From the NCBI RefSeq assembly GCF_024207115.1, contig NZ_CP100128.1, positions 4,092,001 through 4,156,000 on the forward strand: a stretch of DNA of 64,000 bases, in the 5' to 3' direction. The position numbers and the translations under genes are program-made. The DNA comes from Chromobacterium sp. IIBBL 290-4 (GTDB lineage Bacteria; Pseudomonadota; Gammaproteobacteria; Burkholderiales; Chromobacteriaceae). Of this stretch, positions 56,731-64,000 are shown one piece after another. The notes under the pieces were generated by a model. It was not told the origin of the DNA, searched no databases, and saw only the letters and a list, made by a program, of their open reading frames with translations. Position 1 is the first letter of the stretch. Every line of letters begins with the position of its first letter.

Positions 56731-57212
56731 CAGTGGCGAGCTCCGTTTCCATAAGACACACGCATCACGCTTTGATCGGCGGTCACTTCCTGATGCGCCA
56801 GCACGTAAGGATCGTCTTGATCCGCCATCGCCGGCTGAGCGGCCAACTGCACCGGCACGCCGCGATCGGCTATCGGCGACATCGCCGCGTTGCGATGGCT
56901 CAGTTGCTGCCAACCCACCACGGCGGCGAAGCTGACGCTGGCGGCCAAAGCCACAGCGCTGGCGGCGCGCACCTTGCGCGGACGCACCCAGCGGCGCGGC
57001 GCGAGCACGGTCGGTTCCGCAGCCAGACGCTCTGCCACGCGGGCGCGCACATCGATGGAGGCCAGTCGATTGGCGCGCATGGCGTCGCCGATCAGATGAT
57101 AGCTTCCCCAGGCCTCGTCCAGACCTTCGTCCTCGGCGATGGCTTTGATGGCCTTGTCCGCTTCCGGGCCTTCCAGTTCGCCGTCTATCAGCGCGGAAAT
57201 TGTTTCTTTCAT
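56730..57212 (-). CDS. rseA: Anti-sigma-E factor RseA (MucA)
   Basis: A 160-residue protein: a cytoplasmic anti-sigma domain (KETISALIDGELEGPEADKAI; WGSYHLIGDAMRANR), one membrane helix (SAVALAASVSFAAVVGW, about residues 83-99) and a periplasmic tail. It holds RpoE inactive until proteolysis by DegS and RseP. ATG 57212 has GGTGGTAAG upstream; GTG 57221 is possible. It lies two bases after the rpoE stop. Confidence 0.92.
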   Translation of the reverse strand: MKETISALIDGELEGPEADKAIKAIAEDEGLDEAWGSYHLIGDAMRANRLASIDVRARVAERLAAEPTVLAPRRWVRPRKVRAASAVALAASVSFAAVVGWQQLSHRNAAMSPIADRGVPVQLAAQPAMADQDDPYVLAHQEVTADQSVMRVSYGNGARH

Positions 57213-57214
57213 AC

Positions 57215-57814
57215 TTACCACCTTCTGTTTTTGGCCGTGTCCAGCAAAGGCCGCAGCTCAGCAGCAATCGCCTCGCGCGCCCGGAAAATCCGCGAACGCA
57301 CGGTGCCTATCGGACAATCCATCACCGCGGCAATTTCATCGTAGGACAGCCCCTCCATCTCCCGCAGGGAAATGGCGGTGCGCAGCTCCTCCGGCAAAGC
57401 TTCCACGGCGGCATTGACCGTCGCCAGAATTTCCTTGTTCATCAGCTCGGTTTCGGGCGTGTTCAGGTCGGGAATTTGCGACGCCATGTCGAAACTCTCG
57501 CCATCCTCGTCCTCGATCTCGCTGTTCACCACCGGACGACGTCCGGAGGAGCTGAGGAAATTCTTGGCGGTATTGATGCCTATCCTGTACAGCCACGTGT
57601 AAAACGCGCTTTCTCCGCGGAACGACGGCAAGGCGCGATACGCTTTGATAAACGCTTCTTGCGTCACATCCTCGATGTCCGAGCCATCGCGGATGAACCG
57701 CGACAGCAGCCTGGCGAGACGTCGCTGATACTTGGCAACAAGCAGATCGAAAGCTCTTTTTTCACCTCGCTGGGCACGTTCCACCAACTGTTGATCGATA
57801 TCCCGATCACTCAT
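57215..57814 (-). CDS. rpoE: Extracytoplasmic-stress sigma factor RpoE (AlgU)
   Basis: A 199-residue ECF sigma factor with region 2 (FDLLVAKYQRRLARLLSRFI; EDVTQEAFIKAYRALPSF) and region 4 (LREMEGLSYDEIAAVMDCPIGTVRSRIFRAREAI). It directs RNA polymerase to envelope-stress promoters. A sigma-E-type promoter precedes it, indicating autoregulation. First gene of the rpoE-rseA-rseB-mucD operon, divergent from prpB. Confidence 0.95.
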   Translation of the reverse strand: MSDRDIDQQLVERAQRGEKRAFDLLVAKYQRRLARLLSRFIRDGSDIEDVTQEAFIKAYRALPSFRGESAFYTWLYRIGINTAKNFLSSSGRRPVVNSEIEDEDGESFDMASQIPDLNTPETELMNKEILATVNAAVEALPEELRTAISLREMEGLSYDEIAAVMDCPIGTVRSRIFRAREAIAAELRPLLDTAKNRRW

Positions 57815-57874
57815 GTCGCTGTTATGCTCCCTGGTTTGCCCACTGTTGTATGTGGTCGTTACGTGGACTGTGAT

Positions 57875-57902
57875 CTAGACCACAGCTTTTGCCTTGAGTT
57901 CC
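57875..57902 (-). promoter_or_regulatory. Sigma-E autoregulatory promoter of rpoE
   Basis: On the minus strand GGAACTC, a 16-base spacer, then TCTAG. This has the same layout as E. coli rpoE P (GGAACTT-N16-TCTAA), about 60 bases before the rpoE start. Confidence 0.8.
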
Positions 57903-57969
57903 CATCTGGCGAGGACGATGCGAAACATATCATTGTCTGAGCCAAACTTGAACATCCATCCGTCAACTA

Positions 57970-57998
57970 TTGCCAGCCTTTTCTAGAGCCTTTACACT
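57970..57998 (+). promoter_or_regulatory. Sigma-70 promoter of the prp operon
   Basis: TTGCCA, 17-base spacer, TACACT, ending 57 bases before prpB. No regulator gene (PrpR or GntR type) lies in the gap or nearby. Confidence 0.65.
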
Positions 57999-58055
57999 CC
58001 AACCAAGCACTTGCTTGAATGACAAGCACATCCCAATTCCCGTCAGGAGCACCCG

Positions 58056-58934
58056 ATGAGCACCGCAGGCCACCGTTTCCGCCAGGCTGTCGTCAATGAA
58101 AAACCCCTTCAGGTCGTCGGCGCGATCAATGCCTACGCCGCCAAGCTGGCCGAGCACGCCGGCTTCAAGGCGCTCTATCTGTCTGGCGGCGGCGTGGCCG
58201 CCTCTTCCTGCGGCATCCCGGACCTGGGCATCACCACGCTGGAAGACGTATTGATAGACGCGCGCCGCATCACCGATGTGACCGATCTGCCGCTCCTGGT
58301 GGACATCGATACCGGCTGGGGCGGCGCTTTCAACATCGCCCGCGCGGTGCGCAGCCTGGAAAAAGCCGGCGTCGCCGCCGTGCATATCGAAGATCAAGTC
58401 CAGCAAAAACGCTGCGGCCATCGCCCCAACAAGGCCATCGTATCCCAAGAGGAAATGGTCGATCGCATCAAGGCCGCCGTCGACGCCCGCCGCGACGCCA
58501 GCTTCGTCATCATGGCGCGCACCGACGCGCTGGCGGTAGAAGGACTGGATGCCGCCCTCGAACGCGCGGCCGCTTGCGTAGAGGCGGGCGCGGACATGAT
58601 CTTCCCCGAGGCGATGACCGACTTATCCATGTACCGGCGCTTCGCTGAAGCGGCCAAGGTTCCCGTGCTGGCCAATATCACAGAGTTCGGCGACACCCCG
58701 CTGTACAGCGCCGAACAACTGGGCGCCAACGGCGTCAACCTGGTGCTGTATCCGCTGTCCGCCTTCCGCGCCATGAGCAAGGCCGCGCTGGACGTGTACG
58801 GCGCGATCCGCCGCGACGGCAGCCAGCAAGCCGTGGTGGACAAGATGCAGACCCGAGCCGAATTGTACGAACACCTGGGCTATCACGCATTCGAACAAAA
58901 ACTGGATGCGCTATTCGCCGCCGGCAAACAATAA
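58056..58934 (+). CDS. prpB: 2-methylisocitrate lyase PrpB
   Basis: A 292-residue member of the isocitrate-lyase/PEP-mutase family: active-site loop [12 protein letters not shown] (the KxCGH motif), DIDTGWGG and IMARTDALA. It splits 2-methylisocitrate into pyruvate and succinate in propionyl-CoA oxidation. First gene of prpB-prpC-x-acnD. Confidence 0.95.
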   Translation: MSTAGHRFRQAVVNEKPLQVVGAINAYAAKLAEHAGFKALYLSGGGVAASSCGIPDLGITTLEDVLIDARRITDVTDLPLLVDIDTGWGGAFNIARAVRSLEKAGVAAVHIEDQVQQKRCGHRPNKAIVSQEEMVDRIKAAVDARRDASFVIMARTDALAVEGLDAALERAAACVEAGADMIFPEAMTDLSMYRRFAEAAKVPVLANITEFGDTPLYSAEQLGANGVNLVLYPLSAFRAMSKAALDVYGAIRRDGSQQAVVDKMQTRAELYEHLGYHAFEQKLDALFAAGKQ

Positions 58935-58979
58935 AAAACGCGCCAAGCGGCAGTCAAGTCTTACACAAGGAGAAGTGGC

Positions 58980-60128
58980 ATGACTGAAGTGGTACTCACC
59001 GGCAAACCCAAGAAATCCGTTGCCCTGTCCGGCGTCGCCGCCGGCAACACCGCGCTGTGCACTGTAGGCCGCAGCGGCAACGACTTGCACTACCGCGGCT
59101 ACGACATTCTGGACTTGGCCGACAAGGCCGAATTCGAAGAGGTGGCCTATTTGCTGGTGCACGGCAAGCTGCCGAATCAGGCGGAACTGTCCGGTTACAA
59201 GAAAAAGCTGAAATCGCTGCGCGGCTTGCCGGCATCGGTCAAGGCCGTGCTGGAAGCGCTGCCGGCCAGCGCCCACCCGATGGACGTGATGCGCAGCGGC
59301 GCCTCCGCCCTGGGCTGCGCCTTGCCGGAAAAAAACGACCACAATCTGGCCGGCGCGCGCGACATCGCCGACCGCCTGATGGCCTCCTTCGGCTCCATCC
59401 TGCTCTACTGGTACCACTACAGCCATAACGGCAAGCGCATCGATGTCGAAACCGACGACGACAGCATAGGCGGCCACTTCCTGCACCTGCTGCACGGCGC
59501 CAAGCCGCCGGCCGAATGGGTGCGCGCGATGCACACTTCGCTGAACCTGTACGCCGAGCACGAGTTCAACGCCTCCACCTTCGCCGCCCGCGTCATCGCC
59601 GGCACCGGCTCCGACATGCACAGCGCCATCACCGGCGCCATCGGCGCGCTGCGCGGCCCCAAGCACGGCGGCGCCAACGAGGTGGCCTTCGAGATCCAGC
59701 AACGCTACGAAACGCCGGACGAAGCCGAAGCCGATATCCGCGCCCGCGTGGAGCGCAAGGAAGTGGTGATCGGCTTCGGCCACCCGGTCTACACGATTTC
59801 AGACCCGCGCAACAAAGTGATCAAAGAAGTGGCGCGCGAGCTGTCCAGGCTGAACCATGACATGAAAATGTTCGACATCGCCGAACGTCTGGAATCGGTG
59901 ATGTGGGACGTCAAAAAGATGTTCCCCAATCTCGATTGGTTCTCCGCCGTCAGCTACAACGCCATGGGCGTGCCCACCGCCATGTTCACGCCGCTGTTCG
60001 TCATCTCGCGCACCAGCGGCTGGAGCGCCCACGTGATCGAGCAACGCCAGGACGGCAAGATCATCCGCCCCTCGGCCAACTACACCGGCCCGGAAGACCA
60101 GGCCTACATCCCGCTGGAAAAACGCTGA
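58980..60128 (+). CDS. prpC: 2-methylcitrate synthase PrpC
   Basis: A 382-residue citrate-synthase-family enzyme with the catalytic His region GPKHGGANE, His in IGFGHPVYT and Asp in the following helix. It condenses propionyl-CoA with oxaloacetate. AAGGAG precedes the ATG. It lies 45 bases after prpB. Confidence 0.95.
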   Translation: MTEVVLTGKPKKSVALSGVAAGNTALCTVGRSGNDLHYRGYDILDLADKAEFEEVAYLLVHGKLPNQAELSGYKKKLKSLRGLPASVKAVLEALPASAHPMDVMRSGASALGCALPEKNDHNLAGARDIADRLMASFGSILLYWYHYSHNGKRIDVETDDDSIGGHFLHLLHGAKPPAEWVRAMHTSLNLYAEHEFNASTFAARVIAGTGSDMHSAITGAIGALRGPKHGGANEVAFEIQQRYETPDEAEADIRARVERKEVVIGFGHPVYTISDPRNKVIKEVARELSRLNHDMKMFDIAERLESVMWDVKKMFPNLDWFSAVSYNAMGVPTAMFTPLFVISRTSGWSAHVIEQRQDGKIIRPSANYTGPEDQAYIPLEKR

Positions 60129-60182
60129 ACCTAGCAGCAAACGGCGCGGCTCACGGCCGCGCCGGCAACACCGGAGCAGTAA

Positions 60183-60755
60183 ATGAAGCAAACCTTGTAT
60201 TGGCAGCGCCTGGACTGCCCGGGGCTGGAGCAAGTGGAGCTTGAAACCGGCGCGGACCTGGCCCTGTCGGCCAGCGGCAGCCTGTTGCACACGGACAGCG
60301 GCGCCAGCCTGCGCTACCGCATGCAACTGGACCATCATGGCCGGCTCAGCCACGCCCACATCGACCTGTCCGCCCCGGAAGCCAAGCAATTGACGCTGCA
60401 ACACACCGAAAGCGGCCGCTGGCTGATCAACGGCATGGCTCAACCCGCCTGGGACGCCTGCCAGGAACTGGACTTGCAAGCCTGCGGCCTGACCAACGCC
60501 TTTCCCATCCGCCGGCTGAAGCTGGGCGTGGGCGACAGCGTGGAGCTGGCGATGCTGTTCGTGCGCCTGCCCACGCTGACACCCACCGTCTGCCCGCAAC
60601 GCTATACGCGGCTGCCGGACCAGAACGGCCTGCGCCGCTACCATTACGCCTCGCCCGGCTTCGCAGCCGACATCCTGGTGGACGAGCAAGGCTTCACCAT
60701 TCATTACAGCGATTTCCTGCAACGGCTGCCCAGCGGCGGCCATGCCGCCAGCTGA
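60183..60755 (+). CDS. PF06475-type (putative glycolipid-binding) protein
   Basis: A 190-residue protein of the DUF1089/PF06475 family: an N-terminal YWQRLDCPGLEQVEL strand region, repeated beta strands (LRYRMQLDHHGRLSHAHIDL), and a C-terminal RYTRLPDQNGLRRYHYASPGF. The family has a lipocalin-like beta fold and no defined role. Here it sits between prpC and acnD in the propionate operon, 54 bases after prpC and 19 before acnD, so it is cotranscribed; a link to acyl-CoA metabolism is only suggested by position. Confidence 0.8.
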   Translation: MKQTLYWQRLDCPGLEQVELETGADLALSASGSLLHTDSGASLRYRMQLDHHGRLSHAHIDLSAPEAKQLTLQHTESGRWLINGMAQPAWDACQELDLQACGLTNAFPIRRLKLGVGDSVELAMLFVRLPTLTPTVCPQRYTRLPDQNGLRRYHYASPGFAADILVDEQGFTIHYSDFLQRLPSGGHAAS

Positions 60756-60774
60756 GGCTGGCCGAGAGATGCCC

Positions 60775-63378
60775 ATGAACCGCCAATACCGCACCGCCCT
60801 GCCCGGCACCGGGCTAGACTATTTCGACGCCCGCGCAGCCGTGGAGGCCATCCAGCCCGGCGCCTGGGACAAGCTGCCCTACACCGGCCGCATCCACGCC
60901 GAAAACCTGGTCCGCCGCTGCGAGCAGGCCGCCCTGACCGAATGCCTGGAGCAGATCGTCCACCGCAAGCGCGAGCGCGACTTCCCCTGGTTCCCGGCGC
61001 GGGTGGTCTGCCACGACATTCTGGGCCAGACCGCGCTGGTGGACCTGGCCGGCCTGCGCGACGCCATCGCCGACCAGGGAGGCGACCCGGCCCAGGTCAA
61101 TCCGGTGGTGCCGGTGCAACTGATCGTCGACCACTCGCTGGCGGTGGAGTGCGGCGGTTTCGACCCGCAGGCTTTCGAGAAGAACCGCGCCATCGAAGAC
61201 CGCCGCAACGAAGACCGCTTCCACTTCATCGACTGGACCAAGTCCGCCTTCGACAATGTGGACGTGATCCCGGCCGGCAACGGCATCATGCACCAGATCA
61301 ACCTGGAGAAAATGTCGCCAGTGATCCACAACGATAAGGGCGTGGCCTACCCCGACACCTGCGTCGGCACCGACAGCCACACGCCGCACGTGGACGCGCT
61401 GGGCGTGATCGCCGTCGGCGTCGGCGGCCTGGAGGCGGAAAACGTGATGCTGGGCCGCGCCTCGTGGATGCGGCTGCCGGACATCGTCGGCGTGGAGCTC
61501 TCCGGCAAGCCGGCCGCCGGCATCACCGCCACCGACGTGGTGCTGGCGCTGACCGAATTCCTGCGCCAGCAAAAAGTCGTCGGCGCTTATCTGGAATTCT
61601 ACGGCGCAGGCGCGGCGGCGCTGACGCTGGGCGACCGCGCCACCATCTCCAATATGGCGCCGGAGTACGGCGCCACCGCCGCGCTGTTCTTCATCGACCA
61701 ACAGACCATCGACTACCTGAAGCTGACCGGCCGCAGCGACGAGCAGGTCAAACTGGTGGAGACCTACGCCAAGACCGCCGGCCTGTGGGCGGACAGCTTG
61801 CAAACCGCCGAATACGAGCGCGTGCTGCAGTTCGATCTGTCCAGCGTCGTCCGCAATCTGGCCGGCCCGTCCAACCCGCACAAGCGGCTGCCGGTGTCGG
61901 CCTTGGCCGAACGCGGCATCGCGGCCAACCTGGCCCAGGCGCGCGAGCAAGAGGCGCAAGGCCTGCTGCCGGACGGCGCGGTGATCATCGCCGCCATCAC
62001 CAGTTGCACCAACACCAGCAACCCGCGCAATGTGATCGCCGCCGGCCTGTTGGCGCGCAACGCCAACCGGCTGGGCCTGGTGCGCAAGCCGTGGGTGAAA
62101 TCCTCGCTGGCGCCGGGTTCGAAGGCGGTTGAGCTGTATCTGAAGCAAGCCGGCCTGCTGTCCGAGCTGGAACAGCTGGGCTTCGGCCTCGTCGCCTTCG
62201 CCTGCACCACTTGCAACGGCATGTCCGGCGCGCTGGACCCGAAGATCCAGCAGGAAATCATAGACCGCGACCTGTACGCGACGGCGGTGCTGTCCGGCAA
62301 CCGCAATTTCGACGGCCGCATCCACCCCTACGCCAAGCAAGCCTTCCTCGCTTCGCCGCCGCTGGTGATCGCCTACGCCATCGCCGGCACCATGCGCTTC
62401 GACATCGAAAAAGACGTGCTGGCAGTGGTGGACGGCAAGGAAATCCGCCTGCAGGACATCTGGCCGGACGACGCGGAAATCGACGCGGTGCTGAAGCAAT
62501 CGGTGAAACCGGAGCAGTTCCGCCAGGTTTACGAGCCTATGTTCGCCATCCACCGCGACAGCGCCGCCAAGGCCAGCCCGCTGTACGCCTGGCGGCCGCA
62601 GAGCACCTATATCCGCCGCCCGCCGTACTGGGAAGGTGCCCTGGCCGGCGAACGCACGCTCAAGGGCATGCGCCCGCTGGCGCTGCTGCCGGACAACATC
62701 ACCACCGACCACCTGTCGCCATCCAACGCCATACTGGCTAGCTCCGCCGCCGGCGAATACCTGGCCAAGATGGGCCTGCCGGAGGAGGACTTCAACTCCT
62801 ACGCCACCCACCGCGGCGACCACCTGACCGCGCAGCGCGCCACCTTCGCCAACCCGCAACTGGTGAACGAGATGGCCGTGGTGGACGGCGAGGTGAAGAA
62901 GGGCTCGCTGGCGCGAGTGGAGCCTGAAGGCAAGCTGATGCGAATGTGGGAAGCCATCGAAACCTATATGGGCCGCAAGCAGCCGCTGATCATCGTCGCC
63001 GGCGCCGACTACGGCCAGGGCAGCTCGCGCGACTGGGCGGCCAAGGGCGTGCGCCTGGCCGGCGTGGAGGCCATCGTCGCCGAAGGTTTCGAGCGCATCC
63101 ACCGCACCAATTTGATCGGCATGGGCGTGCTGCCGCTGGAATTCAAGCCCAGCGTCAACCGCAAGACTTTGCAGCTGGATGGCACCGAGACCTACGACGT
63201 GATCGGCCAACGCCAGCCTCGCGCCGACCTGACCCTGGTGATCCATCGCCGCAACGGCGAGACAGTGCAGGTGCCGGTGACCTGTAGGCTGGATACCGCG
63301 GAAGAGGTGTCGATCTACGAGGCCGGCGGCGTGCTGCAGCGCTTCGCGCAGGACTTCTTGGAGGGGGTGAAAGGCTGA
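60775..63378 (+). CDS. acnD: Fe-S-dependent 2-methylcitrate dehydratase AcnD
   Basis: An 867-residue aconitase-family enzyme starting NRQYRTALPGTGLDYFDA, typical of AcnD. The [4Fe-4S] cysteines are in TSCTNTSN and CTTCNGMSG; the substrate-binding swivel domain has GADYGQGSSRDWAAKG. It dehydrates 2-methylcitrate to 2-methyl-trans-aconitate; the isomerase PrpF, which normally accompanies it, is not in the window. ATG 60775 is preferred over the upstream start at 60742 because AGAGA lies just before it. A repeat cluster follows. Confidence 0.95.
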   Translation: MNRQYRTALPGTGLDYFDARAAVEAIQPGAWDKLPYTGRIHAENLVRRCEQAALTECLEQIVHRKRERDFPWFPARVVCHDILGQTALVDLAGLRDAIADQGGDPAQVNPVVPVQLIVDHSLAVECGGFDPQAFEKNRAIEDRRNEDRFHFIDWTKSAFDNVDVIPAGNGIMHQINLEKMSPVIHNDKGVAYPDTCVGTDSHTPHVDALGVIAVGVGGLEAENVMLGRASWMRLPDIVGVELSGKPAAGITATDVVLALTEFLRQQKVVGAYLEFYGAGAAALTLGDRATISNMAPEYGATAALFFIDQQTIDYLKLTGRSDEQVKLVETYAKTAGLWADSLQTAEYERVLQFDLSSVVRNLAGPSNPHKRLPVSALAERGIAANLAQAREQEAQGLLPDGAVIIAAITSCTNTSNPRNVIAAGLLARNANRLGLVRKPWVKSSLAPGSKAVELYLKQAGLLSELEQLGFGLVAFACTTCNGMSGALDPKIQQEIIDRDLYATAVLSGNRNFDGRIHPYAKQAFLASPPLVIAYAIAGTMRFDIEKDVLAVVDGKEIRLQDIWPDDAEIDAVLKQSVKPEQFRQVYEPMFAIHRDSAAKASPLYAWRPQSTYIRRPPYWEGALAGERTLKGMRPLALLPDNITTDHLSPSNAILASSAAGEYLAKMGLPEEDFNSYATHRGDHLTAQRATFANPQLVNEMAVVDGEVKKGSLARVEPEGKLMRMWEAIETYMGRKQPLIIVAGADYGQGSSRDWAAKGVRLAGVEAIVAEGFERIHRTNLIGMGVLPLEFKPSVNRKTLQLDGTETYDVIGQRQPRADLTLVIHRRNGETVQVPVTCRLDTAEEVSIYEAGGVLQRFAQDFLEGVKG

Positions 63379-63420
63379 CCCCCTCTCCCCCTGCCCCTCT
63401 CCCGCAAGGGGCGAGGGGTG
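63379..63420 (+). repeat. GC-rich palindromic repeat, left copy
   Basis: Starts directly after the acnD stop. It is the inverted counterpart of the 63774-63812 copy (about 36 of 40 positions). It contains CCCCTC-TCCC-GCAAG-GGGC-GAGGGG, so it can also fold on itself and may end the prp transcript. Confidence 0.75.
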
Positions 63421-63493
63421 ACTCTTCGGCTACGTTTTAATGCTGGCTTGGCGGCTACATCGCCGCCAATCTTACCGATGGAATGCTTGGCTG

Positions 63494-63655
63494 CTTGACT
63501 GGCTTGACTGGCTTGACTGGCTTGACTGGCTTGACTGGCTTGACTGGCTTGACTGGCTTGACTGGCTTGACTGGCTTGACTGGCTTGACTGGCTTGACTG
63601 GCTTGACTGGCTTGACTGGCTTGACTGGCTTGACTGGCTTGACTGGCTTGACTGG
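63494..63655. repeat. Tandem array: 18 perfect copies of a 9-bp unit
   Basis: The unit CTTGACTGG is repeated 18 times without a mismatch (162 bases). In frame it would read Leu-Asp-Trp on the plus strand or Val-Lys-Pro on the minus strand, but the frames have no ribosome sites and run through flanking repeats, so it is treated as non-coding. Confidence 0.95.
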
Positions 63656-63773
63656 CAAATAGCTTAACGCGCTTAAGAACAGGCTCAAGCGCAACTCCTG
63701 CTTGATTGCTGACAATATTGGCGGACGTGGCATATCACCGCCGCGGCAAACCATGACATCAGCAACGCGATAG

Positions 63774-63812
63774 CCCCTCTCCCCTTGCGGGAGAGGGGTT
63801 GGGGAGAGGGGG
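63774..63812 (-). repeat. GC-rich palindromic repeat, right copy
   Basis: CCCCTCTCCCCTTGCGGGAG and the following GAGGGG-rich half form a self-pairing stem. Inverted copy of 63379-63420. The two copies enclose the 9-bp tandem array; the 63379-63962 gap holds no supported gene. Confidence 0.75.
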
Positions 63813-63923
63813 ATGCGCCAGCAGGACTTCGCCAAAGTGAAGCGCGGCGCGAAAATTGAGCGCCTTTTTGCGCGATAAATTGGTTTCATCTATTTTGCAG
63901 CATCTGCAACAGAATTGCATTTC

Positions 63924-63943
63924 AAGGGGCCTCGCGGCCCCTT
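63924..63943 (-). terminator. Hairpin terminator of the gene at the right edge
   Basis: AAGGGGCC-TCGC-GGCCCCTT, 20 bases beyond the stop of the minus-strand partial gene. The T-run is weak. Confidence 0.5.
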
Positions 63944-63962
63944 CGTTGTCTCTTACGGCTCT

Positions 63963-64000
63963 TCACCAGTTACGGATGATCAGCTCGCCCTTCCTCTCCT
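63963..64000 (-). CDS. C-terminal end of an unidentified protein (rest outside window)
   Basis: A minus-strand frame enters from the right edge and ends ERKGELIIRNW followed by TGA (63963-63965). A hairpin follows, which supports a gene end. Only about 11 residues are visible, so no identity can be given. Confidence 0.4.
   Translation of the reverse strand, partial: ERKGELIIRNW

Noticed and set aside
60814..63246. An 810-codon minus-strand open frame opposite acnD
   Set aside because: Antisense shadow with no family resemblance; acnD is unambiguous on the plus strand.
63440..63889. Open frames through the tandem array giving (Leu-Asp-Trp)n or (Val-Lys-Pro)n repeat proteins
   Set aside because: They exist only because the unit is 9 bases long without stops. 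The flanks translate REP-like DNA (typical PLSPTPLPQGERG), and no ribosome site precedes either frame.

Overview
The window looks like a stretch of chromosome from a high-GC betaproteobacterium of the order Neisseriales, most likely Chromobacterium or a close relative. This is an inference from gene content and order: rpoE-rseA-rseB-mucD-glutaredoxin-lepA-lepB-DUF4845-rnc-era-recO-pdxJ-acpS-nagZ, a 2-methylcitrate cluster with acnD, a betaproteobacterial HslV-like protease, soxR and several chemoreceptors. No rRNA, tRNA or CRISPR array was found. Most of the window reads as stable chromosome. One decayed IS5-type element (32105-33257) is the only clear mobile element.

Layout. 1-7.9 kb: the end of an unidentified gene, a flavoprotein with a Cys-cluster protein, a chemoreceptor carrying a periplasmic CxxCH haem motif, the RNA helicase dbpA, then a lower-GC pair of iron-enzyme genes (a 2-oxoglutarate/Fe(II) oxygenase and a haem-oxygenase-like diiron protein) followed by a LysE-type exporter. 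8-11.4 kb: a tauABCD sulfonate operon. 11.7-17.7 kb: a second chemoreceptor, a preQ1-I riboswitch in front of yhhQ, an NTF2-fold protein, hflX and rhlE. 17.7-24.7 kb: a divergent amino-sugar oligosaccharide cluster: cytoplasmic GH9 glycosidase and ROK regulator on one side; BadF-type sugar kinase, binding protein and two permeases on the other. 24.9-31.9 kb: a large Sel1/DUF4034-like protein, a translationally coupled hslO plus BPH-type protease pair, a periplasmic binding protein, and soxR facing a flavodoxin/VOC operon through a 19-bp-spacer promoter. 32-45 kb: the IS5 relic, a TetR/DUF4442/crotonase operon, a COG4389 membrane protein, a stand-alone CZB zinc protein, a Fur-controlled TonB receptor, and small enzymes and regulators (VOC, C45 hydrolase, HxlR/SDR pair, GNAT, CinA-like). 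45-57.8 kb: a long run of minus-strand core genes. 58-63.4 kb: prpB-prpC-(PF06475)-acnD. 63.4-64 kb: a repeat-rich stretch with 18 perfect copies of a 9-bp unit between inverted copies of a GC-rich palindrome.

How the genes work together. Carbon entry is represented by chito-oligosaccharide uptake and cleavage, and by propionyl-CoA oxidation (methylcitrate cycle, with AcnD as the dehydratase; its usual partner PrpF is not in view). Sulfur scavenging is served by Tau, iron/haem acquisition by the TonB receptor, and envelope stress by RpoE/RseA/RseB/MucD, including a recognisable sigma-E autoregulatory promoter. Redox stress is represented by SoxR, Hsp33 and possibly BPH. The least explained parts are the two-enzyme iron oxygenase cassette with its exporter, the haem-motif chemoreceptor, and the BPH-Hsp33 coupling.
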